DNA of 64,000 bases from Sophora flavescens (lineage: Eukaryota > Streptophyta > Magnoliopsida > Fabales > Fabaceae): contig CM061062.1 of the NCBI GenBank assembly GCA_030762895.1, positions 98,872,874 to 98,936,873 on the forward strand. Direction: 5' to 3'. The position numbers were made by a program, and so were the translations under genes. This document shows positions 1-10,559 of the stretch, one piece after another. The notes under the pieces were generated by a model. That model was not told the origin of the DNA, searched no databases, and saw only the letters and a list, made by a program, of their open reading frames with translations. How positions within the stretch are numbered: position 1 is the stretch's first letter; each line of letters starts with the position of its first letter.

Positions 1-662
1 GCAAATTAATTTACAGATAATGATTAAAAAAAACTATTACTTTTTAATTACCACTTCAAATAATTTTACAATGCATTCGGTCCAATGAGAGATCAGTTGT
101 ATAGAGGAACAAACTTATATCCTGGGTGAATATGATACTCGAAAAAGTAAAAAAAAAAAAAAAAAAACTTGCTCTGTGGAATTATTTATTGATTTAATTT
201 ATTTATTTAATGAAACACTCTTAACTCTCTTTTTTTAAGGCAAAACATTCTTAACTCTTAAAAGGTTGAGTATGGTTGAATGCACCAAAGAAACGGATTG
301 TGTGTATTTTTTTCCTTAATAAGTTAAAATATATTAAACGAGTATAAGGATATTCAGAACCTGTATATAAGAAAAATACAAAAGAACAAGAAATAGGTAA
401 ATCTTATACCACTAGTCAAAACTAGACAATGGATCAAACAAAAAAAATAAAATCAAAACTAGACAAAATTGGTTGAAGAGCTAACTAGACCTCACTCAAA
501 AATCCGGTTTGTGTATTAAGTTTAAAGGAAGAAAATTTAATGTGTTAATTATTACGGGTACTCAAGCTGTTTGTGAACCATGGCAAAGTACATACTTTTT
601 ATAGATTCGTGTCACATTATGGTGGATCGGGATGGTCTGCAATTGCTTTGAAATTGTATGAA
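1..662. other. AT-rich non-coding DNA
   Basis: No coding region, RNA gene or repeat boundary could be supported here. The stretch is AT-rich with A and T runs. Short ORFs at its right edge run into the SINE that follows and have no recognisable product. Confidence 0.6.
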
Positions 663-888
663 ATTAATTATGTCCTTTTTTTTTGTTTTTCAGGGTATCA
701 TCCACGTGCAATTATGGAGACTAATCTCTCGAGTCGGGTAGGATCACAAGGACGGCAAAGCTCTTCCTCAAGAGTTTTAACGTTGCTGTATTCGCAAGGC
801 TAAGATTCGAACTTGAGATTTTTGATTAAGCTGGAAGAGACCCGTGCCATTGTATCCAAGTGCTCTTGGGTAATTAATCATGTCCTTT
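663..888 (-). mobile_element. tRNA-derived SINE, minus strand, with target duplication
   Basis: The body is about 679-872. It is flanked by 16-bp direct repeats, ATTAATTATGTCCTTT at 663-678 and the same with one change at 873-888. Just inside the left repeat is a T-rich run, which is the A-rich tail of an element read on the minus strand. On that strand AGTTCGAATCT near 795-810 resembles a pol III B box. Sequence of this kind (phrases such as CACGGGTCTCTTCCAGC on the minus strand) is familiar from legume SINEs. The plus-strand ORF over 573-803 is a by-product of the element. Confidence 0.7.
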
Positions 889-1739
889 GAATGTGTATTA
901 TAAGATAAATTTAATTTTAAAATATGCATTTTAATAGGATGAATGGTGAGATTATCATAAACTGCACACCGTTATTTTATAAATTGCATGGGAACCAAAT
1001 CCCATTATGGTGGACCTCGTTGTTACTTCATTGTTAAATGTATGATTATGTCTGGACATTATTGATGGACCCATTTGCCAATTTGTTGATAGTTGTTACG
1101 AATACAAGATTACAGAAAAAATGTGTACTCTCTATATGGATATAATTTGCACGGTCAGGTATGCCCAAAATTTACCCTATATATGCGAGAGTATTGTCGA
1201 AATCCACATTTGATTATAAGTTTTTTTTTTTTACACATTTTGATTGTAAGTTAGGACGATGCTTAAACCAACAGAAAGTCATTATGTAAACGTTTATGTT
1301 TATATTAATATAAACTAAAAAAAAATTTGGCACATACACACTTTCACAACCTGTTTGCCCTTAAATTGACGTCAATTGAAAAAGTTAACAATGTAATTTC
1401 GGGTACCTTCTATGATGTACCAACACTTAAATGGTGCAATCTTATATCTTGTTGATAATGTATTTTATATCAATCATTCTGTCAGGTAGGATGCACATTT
1501 ACTCATGATTTACTACATCATTGATTGATCAAAATGGAATATGATTGCACCAGCAAAAAACTAGTGCAACTTAGATGAAACCAGTAATTTCGTGGTTAAA
1601 ATTAAAATATATAATTTGTAATTAAGATATTGAAATATTTAGCACCTCGCATGCTACAATTGAAGGGCCTGCATCTTTCATAACCATGTGACTGTACACT
1701 TTAGGCAAAACCACATTTAGGGAAAACAATTCGAGAGAG

Positions 1740-1778
<39 letters not shown>

Positions 1779-2016
1779 TATTGAATACAATTTTTTTATA
1801 AGTTAAAGGTATATTGATTGAAAATATATAAGGAGTACTCTAATCCAATATAGAAGGGAAACAAAGAGGAACTTAAACAATATAATAAATGAAATATTAT
1901 TATAATTTTTCTAACAATATCGACTTTACAATGACTAGCTTCCAAGCACCCAAAAGACGAAGACAAAACATACAATTCTAAAACCCCTTAATGCAGTCGA
2001 AAAAAGTAGGACCCCA
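889..2016. other. AT-rich non-coding DNA with a microsatellite
   Basis: No gene could be supported. A GA/GT/AT microsatellite lies at about 1732-1779. The rest is AT-rich with no clear repeat structure. Confidence 0.6.
1732..1779. repeat. GA-GT-AT compound microsatellite
   Basis: Consecutive runs of GA, then GT, then AT dinucleotides are directly visible. Confidence 0.95.
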
Positions 2017-2021
2017 ATAAT

Positions 2022-2479
2022 TGTTGGGAAATGCCTGCATAATTTCCCTCCTCTGTGAACTCAAAATAGGCACTAAGCGGAAGCGTAAAAATAAGTGTAA
2101 CAACACCAGACAATTTTAGCGTGGAAAAACCTCCTCAATGTGAGCAAGGAAAAAAACCACGGGACCCGTAGGCCGCTTAAACCTCCACTATAACAATAAT
2201 GGGAATACAAAAAAATACAAGAATATTGTATCCTCAATTTGTGGATAACACTCTCACAAATTGGCTCACTATTTTTCTCTCTTAGAAAACTCTCTCTAAG
2301 GATCTCTCTATTTTTCTCTCACTCTCTTGTAAGGCTCTCTCTCTATTATCTCTCACTCTATTGGTGAGGATTGGTGTGATTTGGTTAACACCCCTTAAGC
2401 TTCCTTATATAGGCTCAAGGGGGCTCTCCAAGTTGAGCTCCACACAATGTGGGACTTCCTTTGGATGAAAATTCCAACA
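2022..2479 (-). repeat. 3' LTR of the Copia element
   Basis: It is 458 bp and matches 6855-7312 with four substitutions seen by eye. On the plus strand it starts TGTTGGGAAATG and ends AATTCCAACA. A TATA-like CCTATATAAGG is readable on the minus strand near 2402-2413. Confidence 0.95.
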
Positions 2480-2492
2480 AATCTCCCCTTGA
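2480..2492 (-). other. Polypurine tract of the Copia element
   Basis: On the minus strand TCAAGGGGAGATT directly precedes the 3' LTR, the position and composition expected for priming plus-strand DNA synthesis. Confidence 0.8.
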
Positions 2493-2673
2493 CCAAAGGG
2501 AAAATATCCTTGAATCAGTTTGGGGTTGATGCTAAGCTCCGCAACTTCTTTGAGACTTCTATCTTCTCTTTCGGTAGAGCTTTTGTCATCATATCCGCCC
2601 GTTATCTTTTGTGTGTATTTTCTCAATCTGCAGCTAGTTTACTTTCCAACACATCACGAATCCAAGTGATACC

Positions 2674-3096
2674 TTACGTCGATGTGTTTCGACCTTGAAT
2701 GAAATGTCGAGTTCTTCTTTGAGATGGATTGCGCTTTGATTTGTCGCAATAAAGAATATAACTTTCTCGATCCAGGCCTAACTCTTGTAGGAACTTCTTC
2801 ATCCACAAGATCTCCTTGCAACCTTCGATGATTGCGATGAATTCTGCTTCGTAGTGCTTAAAGCAATGCACTTTTGTAATCTTGACTGCCAAGAGATAGC
2901 TCCCCCTGCAAAAGTAATCAGGTATCCTGATGTAGACTTTCTGGAATCCACATCTCCTGCCATATCTACATCTGAGTATCCAAGAAGCTTTAAATTTCCA
3001 TTGCCAAAACACAAAACACTTTTGGCGGTTCCCTTCAGATATCCGTAGTATCCATTTCACTGCATTCCAGTGCTCCTTTCTGGATTTGAGAGGAAT
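2674..3096 (-). pseudogene. Frameshifted RNase H end of Copia pol
   Basis: This is the C-terminal continuation of the polyprotein, spread over at least two other reading frames. One frame (2799-3014) holds GYSDVDMAGDVDSRKSTSGY, the RNase H core with its catalytic aspartates. Another (within 2674-3060) holds EAEFIAIIEGCKEILWMKKF and the segment ending YILYCD. The first break lies at the 3' end of the long ORF, where two C runs near 3136-3150 on the plus strand each look one base too long. At least one more shift separates the two RNase H frames. These breaks should prevent a normal RNase H from being made. The element's identity is certain; the exact number of indels is an inference. Confidence 0.85.
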
Positions 3097-6000
3097 CTAC
3101 TCACAACTCCGACAAAGCATAAGCAATGTCTGGGTCTTGTACGGGACCATTGCATACATAAGACTACCCACTGCTGAAGAATAGGGCACCTTGCTCATTT
3201 CTTCTTTTTCTTCTTCATTCCCGGGACATTGAGTCCTACTCAGTTTGAGATGACCAGGTAATGGAACATGCATAGGTTTGGCATTATGCATGTTGAACCT
3301 TTCAAGAACTTTCTTGATATAGTCTTCTTGTGACATCCACAGCATTCTTCTAGAACGATCTCTAGTGATTTTCATCCCAAGAATCTTCTTCACTGCACCC
3401 AGATCCTTCATGGCAAAGGACTTGCTCAATGCCTTCTTGAGAGCAGCTATTTTCGCCTTGTCTTTCTCAACAATGAGCATATCATCAACATACAACAGAA
3501 GTATGATGGATTCACCATTCTCATAGTTCTTCACAAACACACAATGGTCTGCGGAGGTTTTCTTGAAATTGTGTTGGGTCATGAAGAGATCAAACTTCTT
3601 GTACCATTGTCTTGGAGCTTGCTTCAGACCGTAGAGACTTTTCTTCAGACGACACACTAGGTGTTCCTTGCCTGGTTCTGCAAAACCTTCTGGTTGCTCC
3701 ATATAAATTTCTTCCTCTAGGTCTCCATGTAAGAATGTTGTTTTTACATCGAGCTGTTCAATCTCCAAGTCTAGTTTTGCAGCTAGACCGAGAATTGCTC
3801 TAATAGATGTCATCTTCACCACTGGTGAGAAGATTTCCTCGAAATCTATGCCTTTCTTCTGGTTGCACCCCTTTACAACAATCCTTGCTTTGTATCTGGG
3901 GTTTGGGTTGTTCTCTTCAGTCTTGAGCTTGAACACCCATTTTTTTTTCAATGCCTTTCTCTGTCTCGGTAATCTCACCAGGTCATACGTCTGATTCTCC
4001 TTCAGGGACTGCATCTCTTCTTCCATAGCTTGCAACCATTTATCATTATCATTCATCTCAATGGCTTCCACAAAGCTTTGAGGTTCCCCTTCATCAGTGA
4101 GAGTGACATATTCATCTGAATAGTATCTTCTCGATGGTTGTCTGGCTCTCGTTGATCTTCTGATTTGGGGTTCTTGCTCTACCTCATCAGTCTCCATCTG
4201 TTCTTCTTGCACTGTCTGTTCTGCATTGTCAGATTGCTCAGTCTGATCAGGTTCATCATTTCTTTGAGGAATCTCTCCCCCTGAATTGGGTATCACAATG
4301 GGACTTGAATCAGGAATCACTCTGTGCTTTGACTTCTCAGATTGCTTGATGTCTTGGATTGTCTGATCTTCAAAGAACACCACATCTCTGCTTCGAACAA
4401 TCTTCTTGTTTGCAGGATCCCATAATCTGAAGCCAAGTTCATCTCTTGGTGTACCAAGGTATATACACTCTTTCGTCTTAGCATCAAGCTTTGCTCTTTC
4501 ATCTTTCGGAATGTGAACAAATGCCCTACATCCGAAGACTCTCAGTTGACCATAGGAAGCTTTCTTTCTAGACCATACCTCATCGGGTATCTTTCCATCT
4601 AACGCTCTTGAAGGAGTTAGATTGATCAAATCAACAGCAGATTTCATCGCTTCGCCTGAGAATGACTTTGGGAGTTTTGCGTGAGACAGCATGCTCCTGA
4701 CTTTCTCTGCAATCGTTCTATTCATCCTCTCCGCTACACCATTCATCTGAGGTGTTTTGGGAGGTACTTTCTCATGTCTTATCCCATGAGTTTTGCAGTA
4801 TGCTTCAAATGGGCCAAGATACTCTCCGCCATTATCTGTTCTCAAGCATTTCAGCTTTCTTCCAGATGCTCGTTCTACTGAAGCATGAAACTCCTTGAAA
4901 GCTTGAAGAACTTTATCTTTCGTCTTCAATGGATACACCCACAACTTCCTAGAGTGATCATCAATGAAGGTAACGAAGTATTGAGCACCACCAAGGGATT
5001 TTTCAGATGTTGAGCAAACATCTGAATGGACAAGATCTAGAATCTGCTTTCTTCTTCTTGCATTATCTGATCTTTTGAAAGATACTCTGTGTTGCTTGCC
5101 TGCTAAGCAGTTTTCACAGGATTCAAGTGGTTGCCCTTTTATTTTTGGAAGGTGATCTTTTGCGAGGATCTCCAAATTTTTCTCGCTCATGTGACCCAAG
5201 CGTTTGTGCCACAATTCTTTGCTTGCGTCTTGCGCAACATTTGTCTCCCCCATGCATATCTTTCCCTGCATGATATACAAGGAGCCTTCCTTCCTGCCGC
5301 GAGCAACAGTCATGCTTCCTTGGCTGAGTTTCCGTCTGCCGGCACCAAATTGGTTTATCATCCCGGCTTCATCTAGCTTTCTAACTGAGATAAGGTTCAG
5401 ACGCATCTCAGGTACATGTCTGACCTCCTTCAGCACAAGCTTGTTTCCATTCTCTGTCAACAAAGTTACTTCGCCAGTACCGACGATTTTACTTGTGACA
5501 TGGTTTCCCATCTTCACCGTACCAAAATCTCCTCTTTGGTATGATGAGAAAAATTCTTCATATGGTGTGACATGGAAAGATGCTCCTGAGTCAATTATCC
5601 ATATGCAATCATCGGATGCAATATTTAGATAATTTTCTTCTCCGACAAGAAATATATTCTCATCATTCGAGGCCACTGCAGTAGTTGATCCATCTTCTTT
5701 CTTCTTCTTTGGATCAATCTGGTCAGGGTGGACTGTTCCAGCCTGCTGATCCCTCTTCAAGAATCTACACTCAGGCTTTATGTGGCCTGGTTTGCCACAA
5801 TAATAACAACCTAGCCTGGTTCGAGATTTGGATCTACCTTGTGATTTTCCACGGCTTCCTTTTCCACGATTATTACTCCTTCCTCTATTTTCAACAACAT
5901 TGGCTTCGAACTGACTGTTCAAGCCTCTTTCTCTCCGTCTTGACTCTTCATTTAGCAAGCAGTCTGTAACAGAATCCATGCTAAGTTTTCCGTCTGGAGC

Positions 6001-6513
6001 AGAATTGCTGAGAGTGACAACTAGCGTGTCCCAACTCTCAGGTAGAGAACTGAGGAGTAGAAGAGTTTGCAACTCATCATCAACACTCATGCCTGCCTTT
6101 GTTAATTGATTAACAATGCCTTTGAATGTGTTCAGATGCTCGATCATATTTTGACCGTTCATGTACTCCAGCGTTACCAATCTTCTGACAAGGTGGGCTT
6201 TGTTCCTAGGCGTTTTCTTTTGAATCAAGGATTCAAGCTTTGTCCACAACTCATACGCATTGGTATAAGTTGATACATGCTCGAACAAGCTTCGATCAAT
6301 ATATTTTCGGATCATAGCCACCGCTTTCCGATTCTGAAGCACCCAATCTTTATCAGTGTTCACTTCTGGCATATCCTTCGGCATCTCCTTCTGGGTGATT
6401 GGCAAATACAGATCTTTGCAGTATAGATGATCTTCCATCATCGGCTTCCAATAGGAATAGTTATCTGCAGTTAGCTTGAACATATCTCCATCATGAGTGA
6501 CGGCTCCCTCCAT
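3097..6513 (-). CDS. Copia gag-pol polyprotein, C-terminally truncated by frameshift
   Basis: This uninterrupted 1138-codon frame encodes the retroelement polyprotein. It starts MEGAVTHDGDMFKL with a UBN2-type gag region (residues about 10-200). A CCHC zinc knuckle, CYYCGKPGHIKPEC, lies near 236-249 and an aspartic protease motif, WIIDSGAS, near 305-312. The GAG-pre-integrase segment (HKRLGH and CENC) is near 435-470. The integrase core has DVCS, RTDNGGEYLG and the downstream glutamate. The reverse transcriptase runs from KKKWVFKLK through YVDDMLIV near residue 1015. RNase H is missing from this frame because the reading shifts just after SAVGSLMYAMV. The start is the first ATG about 340 bases downstream of the 5' LTR, normal for Copia. 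Apart from the 3' break the frame is open, which agrees with a young insertion. Confidence 0.96.
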   Translation of the reverse strand: MEGAVTHDGDMFKLTADNYSYWKPMMEDHLYCKDLYLPITQKEMPKDMPEVNTDKDWVLQNRKAVAMIRKYIDRSLFEHVSTYTNAYELWTKLESLIQKKTPRNKAHLVRRLVTLEYMNGQNMIEHLNTFKGIVNQLTKAGMSVDDELQTLLLLSSLPESWDTLVVTLSNSAPDGKLSMDSVTDCLLNEESRRRERGLNSQFEANVVENRGRSNNRGKGSRGKSQGRSKSRTRLGCYYCGKPGHIKPECRFLKRDQQAGTVHPDQIDPKKKKEDGSTTAVASNDENIFLVGEENYLNIASDDCIWIIDSGASFHVTPYEEFFSSYQRGDFGTVKMGNHVTSKIVGTGEVTLLTENGNKLVLKEVRHVPEMRLNLISVRKLDEAGMINQFGAGRRKLSQGSMTVARGRKEGSLYIMQGKICMGETNVAQDASKELWHKRLGHMSEKNLEILAKDHLPKIKGQPLESCENCLAGKQHRVSFKRSDNARRRKQILDLVHSDVCSTSEKSLGGAQYFVTFIDDHSRKLWVYPLKTKDKVLQAFKEFHASVERASGRKLKCLRTDNGGEYLGPFEAYCKTHGIRHEKVPPKTPQMNGVAERMNRTIAEKVRSMLSHAKLPKSFSGEAMKSAVDLINLTPSRALDGKIPDEVWSRKKASYGQLRVFGCRAFVHIPKDERAKLDAKTKECIYLGTPRDELGFRLWDPANKKIVRSRDVVFFEDQTIQDIKQSEKSKHRVIPDSSPIVIPNSGGEIPQRNDEPDQTEQSDNAEQTVQEEQMETDEVEQEPQIRRSTRARQPSRRYYSDEYVTLTDEGEPQSFVEAIEMNDNDKWLQAMEEEMQSLKENQTYDLVRLPRQRKALKKKWVFKLKTEENNPNPRYKARIVVKGCNQKKGIDFEEIFSPVVKMTSIRAILGLAAKLDLEIEQLDVKTTFLHGDLEEEIYMEQPEGFAEPGKEHLVCRLKKSLYGLKQAPRQWYKKFDLFMTQHNFKKTSADHCVFVKNYENGESIILLLYVDDMLIVEKDKAKIAALKKALSKSFAMKDLGAVKKILGMKITRDRSRRMLWMSQEDYIKKVLERFNMHNAKPMHVPLPGHLKLSRTQCPGNEEEKEEMSKVPYSSAVGSLMYAMVPYKTQTLLMLCRSCE

Positions 6514-6841
6514 CTTGAGTTACACAGGCCAATAGCTCTTCCAATCAATTGGGTTCCGACGAAAAAGGAGACTAGGACCGAATGCTGGAATTTATTGTAC
6601 TAGGTGAAAAAGCGTCACAGGAAGTTCCCGGGGAAAGAGAGGTGGGTCAAAAGACATTCTTAAATACCAAGTCTTTCCTTAGCCGAACTTACCTAAGCAT
6701 GCACTTTCACACTACCACACTTTATTTCCAACAACAAGAATAATTCTTTTCGATGTGGAAGATCGGACAATCTTTGCGACCCACAGAGCATACTAAGAAT
6801 TTTCTTATAAATCCGGCACCTAGTATTCCAGAGCTCTGAGA

Positions 6842-6853
6842 GCTCTGATACCA
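6842..6853 (-). other. Primer-binding site, initiator tRNA-Met type
   Basis: The minus strand reads TGGTATCAGAGC one base from the inner edge of the 5' LTR. This is the standard Copia PBS, complementary to the 3' end of plant initiator tRNA-Met. Confidence 0.95.
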
Positions 6854-6854
6854 C

Positions 6855-7312
6855 TGTTGGGAAATGCCTGCATAATTTCCCTCCTCTATGAACTCAAAAT
6901 AGGCACTAAGCGGAAGCGTAAAAATAAGTGTAACAACACCAGACAATTTTAGCGTGGAAAAACCTCCTCAATGTGAGCAAGGAAAAAAACCACGGGACCC
7001 GTAGGCCGCTTAAACCTCCACTATAACAATAATGGGAATACAAAAAAATACAAGAATATTGTATCCTCAATTTGTGGATAACACTCTCACAAATTGGCTC
7101 ACTATTTTTCTCTCTTAGAAAACTCTCTTTAAGGATCTCTCTATTTTTCTCTCACTCTCTTGTGAGGCTCTCTCTCTATTATCTCTCACTCTATTGGTGA
7201 GGATTAGTGTGATTTGGTTAACACCCCTTAAGCTTCCTTATATAGGCTCAAGGGGGCTCTCCAAGTTGAGCTCCACACAATGTGGGACTTCCTTTGGATG
7301 AAAATTCCAACA
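6855..7312 (-). repeat. 5' LTR of the Copia element (promoter LTR)
   Basis: It is 458 bp and nearly identical to 2022-2479. On the minus strand TATATAAGG at about 7236-7244 is a plausible TATA box for the element transcript. Confidence 0.95.
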
Positions 7313-7317
7313 ATAAT

Positions 7318-8361
7318 AAACCAAAAACCAATTTAATGAATACAACTAAGTTATATCCAAATCATGTCATACAATTTTGATGACAATGCCTAACAAATAA
7401 CAAACTGGGACATCCATGGAAGCTAAAGCATATTGAACCAATTGACATCCTTGTGTCCCAAGACAAGAAGAAGCCCTTTTTTACCTTACATATATATGGC
7501 AAGAAATTCAGCGTGCAACTAAGATTTTTTAAAAGTATAATAACAATGCAATTAATAGAAGTTGCCACTTGCAATTGGGATGATAAATCAATTTATTGAT
7601 TATGTAATACAGACATTAATAATATTTTATTTTTTGTTTAGTAAAGAGTAATAATTTGTAACAAAAAAAAAAGTAAAGACTAATAATTCGATAAGTATAT
7701 AACTTTTGCAATATTGTAAGTTTAAAGTTTTTAACAATATCAGTCAATCACAAATTATTCAACAAGTAACTTTTAAGATAATTATAATAAGATCTAAATC
7801 AAATATTTTTAATGATATAATAAGTAACTATGTAAAAAAAATACTTATACCAATTGTGTATATCAGGTAAATCATCAGATAATGTTATAATTAAAGCAAC
7901 ATGTGTGAAAAAACCTATTTAAAATCATAGATAAACTATAAGATATAAAATTATACTCTAATCATTTAATAATTTTACATAATCATTTATCATTTTTAAA
8001 TATAAGGTCGCCTTATTATTGTTGCGGCAATCAATTTTCTTTTTTTTTTTTTTTTTGGTAGATTTTTTTTTTTTTTTTTTTGTACATACAATCAATTTTC
8101 TTCGGCAAGGAAGAACTTAGAACAGGAGAATTTCTAAGAAGGGAAAGCGTGGTGGGATCCCCAAATCCAAGCTAGTTCGATGACAACGAGGCCACATGTA
8201 GTGAACGAGGAAACGGCCATGATGTCAGTGACACGTGTCTGGCATGATTAACCTGTCCTCAGAGACCATATCAACCAAAATGACGTGGAATACATCACAG
8301 CCTGTTAAAAAGAAAATAATAAGTATGATATTTTAATTTTGGATCTTGTTAACGAGTGTCA
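7318..8361. other. AT-rich non-coding DNA
   Basis: No gene could be supported. T-rich runs lie at 8040-8085. A palindromic G-box core, GACACGTGTC, sits near 8229-8238, but no transcript is visible downstream of it, so no regulatory role is claimed. Confidence 0.55.
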
Positions 8362-8975
8362 TGAGAGTATTTATAGTGAAAAAGACCATATTTGAGTTCT
8401 TATCTATCATTTGGTGGGCCTAAAGATGCCACTTAAGATATAAGAACCCAACCTTATGTTCATACGATAGAAGGACTCATTTTGGATTATTAAATAGATC
8501 TCATATGTGACCCATTTATTATTTCTATTTCTATTTAAGTTTGGCAAAAAACAAATGTTTGACAAGAGCGGTTCTTATAAAAAACCGTTCTACATCCTGA
8601 CAGTCACATCATTTATCTCCGATAGAGGTTCTTACAAGAACAAGTTCTTATGCTTAAGAACTACCTTAAGAATCGTCATTGAAGTTACTCTGACAGCATC
8701 CACAATGGAAAAACCACGTTTAGGTTCTTATCTATCATTTAGTGGGCCTAAAGATGCCACTTGGGATATAAGAACCCAACCTTATTGCTACTCCAATGAA
8801 AGAACTCATTTTAAGTTCTTAAATGGGTCTGATTTTCATTTTACCGATATTTTTTTTGTTGAGTTTTATTAGTCGGAAGCCATCATTCATCTCCAATGAA
8901 AGTTCTTATAAGAACCAGCTCTCATACTTAAGAACTACATTAATAACAACAATAGGAGTTGATCTAAAAGCATTG
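8362..8975. repeat. Two tandem copies of a MITE-like unit
   Basis: Copy 1 (about 8362-8699) and copy 2 (about 8693-8975) share long matching phrases. Examples are TTCTTATCTATCATTT, GTGGGCCTAAAGATGCCACT and ATAAGAACCCAACCTTAT, followed by a shared part with CTTAAGAACTAC. The GGTTCTTA/TAAGAACC motifs resemble the ends of the Harbinger-like element near 43.1 and 50.6 kb, so a PIF/Harbinger MITE is likely. No clear TTA duplication was fixed. The 121-codon ORF inside (8507-8872) has no recognisable domain and is taken as chance. Confidence 0.6.
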
Positions 8976-9308
8976 GTTGAAGAATCCACAAAATGAAAAT
9001 TTATGTTGAGAAACTAAATATAACACTTTTCAAAATACAAAATACATCATTTCTGTTATAAATTTTTTTATACCCTAAATAATGTTTGTACTTGTTATCA
9101 TTCTCCTTTAATTTTTATATAATGTAATGTGACTGCAAAGTTTTTACCTTAATAATTAATTATTATTATAGTTTGAATGATTTTATTATTTAATCATATA
9201 TCAAATTCTATTTTATTTTTACATATTTCTATCCTTTTTTTTTTTTGGTAAACTACATATTTCTATTCTAAGTATGCAACATATACGACAAATATGACAT
9301 ACATATTA

Positions 9309-9629
9309 TTCCATCCGTTCTTTATTTTTGGTAATTTAAGGTTTTTACATATAGATTACGAAATTATTAATGTGTTTATATTTGTATCAAAATATCCTTA
9401 TTTATATCATTAATTATTTATAAATTATAACTACATTTATTCCATACTCTACTAACCATTTATGTACTGGAAGGTTTTGTATATTTTCAAGGCATTTCAA
9501 TTTAATTCTATTATAATGATATATATGGGGAAAAAAAAGGTCAAATATGTATTGAGTTTATCAAACATCCATTATTTTGGAGCAAACACAAATACCTAAA
9601 ATTACCAAAAAAAAAAAGAACGAGGGAAG
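9309..9629. mobile_element. Stowaway-like (mariner-type) MITE
   Basis: The ends are inverted: TTCCATCCGTTCTTTATTTT on the left and, read on the minus strand, CTTCCCTCGTTCTTTTTTTT on the right, followed on both sides by TTGGTAATTT. A TA dinucleotide flanks each side (9307-9308 and 9630-9631). This fits the terminal motif and TA duplication of plant Stowaway elements. Confidence 0.7.
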
Positions 9630-9631
9630 TA

Positions 9632-10463
9632 CTTAACTAGCTTTTTGGGAAAGAAAATACCGCCATTGAGTACTTCCACAAGATGGGCTCGGTTGTACTT
9701 CCATAAGATCCTAATCCTCTAATTTTTTGGTGTCAAAAGTCATTTGACATTCTTTTTATATGTCTCCTATTTTATTTTCTCTCATTTCATCTCATTTTTC
9801 TCTTACATTTTTTTCTCTTAAATATGCTAAAATCACGTAACTTTTCCCTCCCAAAAATTAGGGAATCGAGATCCGACCACTGACCTGTGATTGTGAAGTG
9901 TCTCATACTCTTATTTATTGCCAATCCAAGCAAGGAATTTCAATGTAAATGTCAAGTGGATCTTATAATTAAATATCTTAATAGTATATACGGTTCTTTT
10001 TAGATTGAAAAGAAAAATTAAGAGGAATAATCAAGGAGAGTAGGACTTAGGAGAGAAGGAGACAATGTAAATGTCAAGTGGAACTTATTATAATTTGAGC
10101 ATGTTGGGTTGCAAATGTATTCTACGCTCAAGTTCCTTCTATATATAGTTTTTTATTTTAAAAATATTTGAGTATAATTTAATTATACATAAACTTCTGA
10201 TTAGTTACGGTAGTTTTATTTAAATTTAAATGATTTTGTTGCATAACACATTTCTGTTAGAATTTTTCTAATAATTCTTGTGGGCTACAATCAATTGTGG
10301 TTTTTGGTTTACGAAAAATAAGCTAATGTTACGATCCATTTGATGATACTTAAGCCCACTAATATGGTGATCCATTCGTAATGGGATATTGGCATCTAAT
10401 ATTGATCTGTGTAGATGATAGTGTAGGCCTTAACCTATATGTCCATAACGAGAGGTGCATAGG

Positions 10464-10559
<96 letters not shown>

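Larger units (their letters stand above)
2022..7312 (-). mobile_element. Copia (Ty1-type) LTR retrotransposon, young insertion
   Basis: The element is 5291 bp and transcribed on the minus strand. Its two LTRs are both 458 bp, begin TGTTGG and end CCAACA. The 5-bp duplication ATAAT lies at 2017-2021 and 7313-7317. A primer-binding site complementary to initiator tRNA-Met touches the 5' LTR, and a purine tract lies next to the 3' LTR. By eye the LTRs differ at only four positions, so the insertion is recent. The domain order is gag, protease, integrase, RT, RNase H, which defines Copia; the sequence resembles the Tork/Tnt1 group. The RNase H end is frameshifted, so this copy probably cannot move unaided. 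It could still be moved by proteins from a related copy, because LTRs, PBS and PPT look intact. Confidence 0.97.

Noticed and set aside
573..803. 76-codon plus-strand ORF
   Set aside because: It overlaps a minus-strand SINE with a clear target duplication and has no recognisable domain.
5131..5969. Plus-strand ORFs of 81-142 codons opposite the Copia polyprotein
   Set aside because: They are antisense shadows of the conserved gag-pol frame.
2022..7312. Calling the Copia element fully autonomous
   Set aside because: The RNase H region is split among frames, so the copy lacks a complete pol.
8229..8238. G-box palindrome as a promoter element
   Set aside because: No transcript or gene is supported nearby, so a chance occurrence is as likely.
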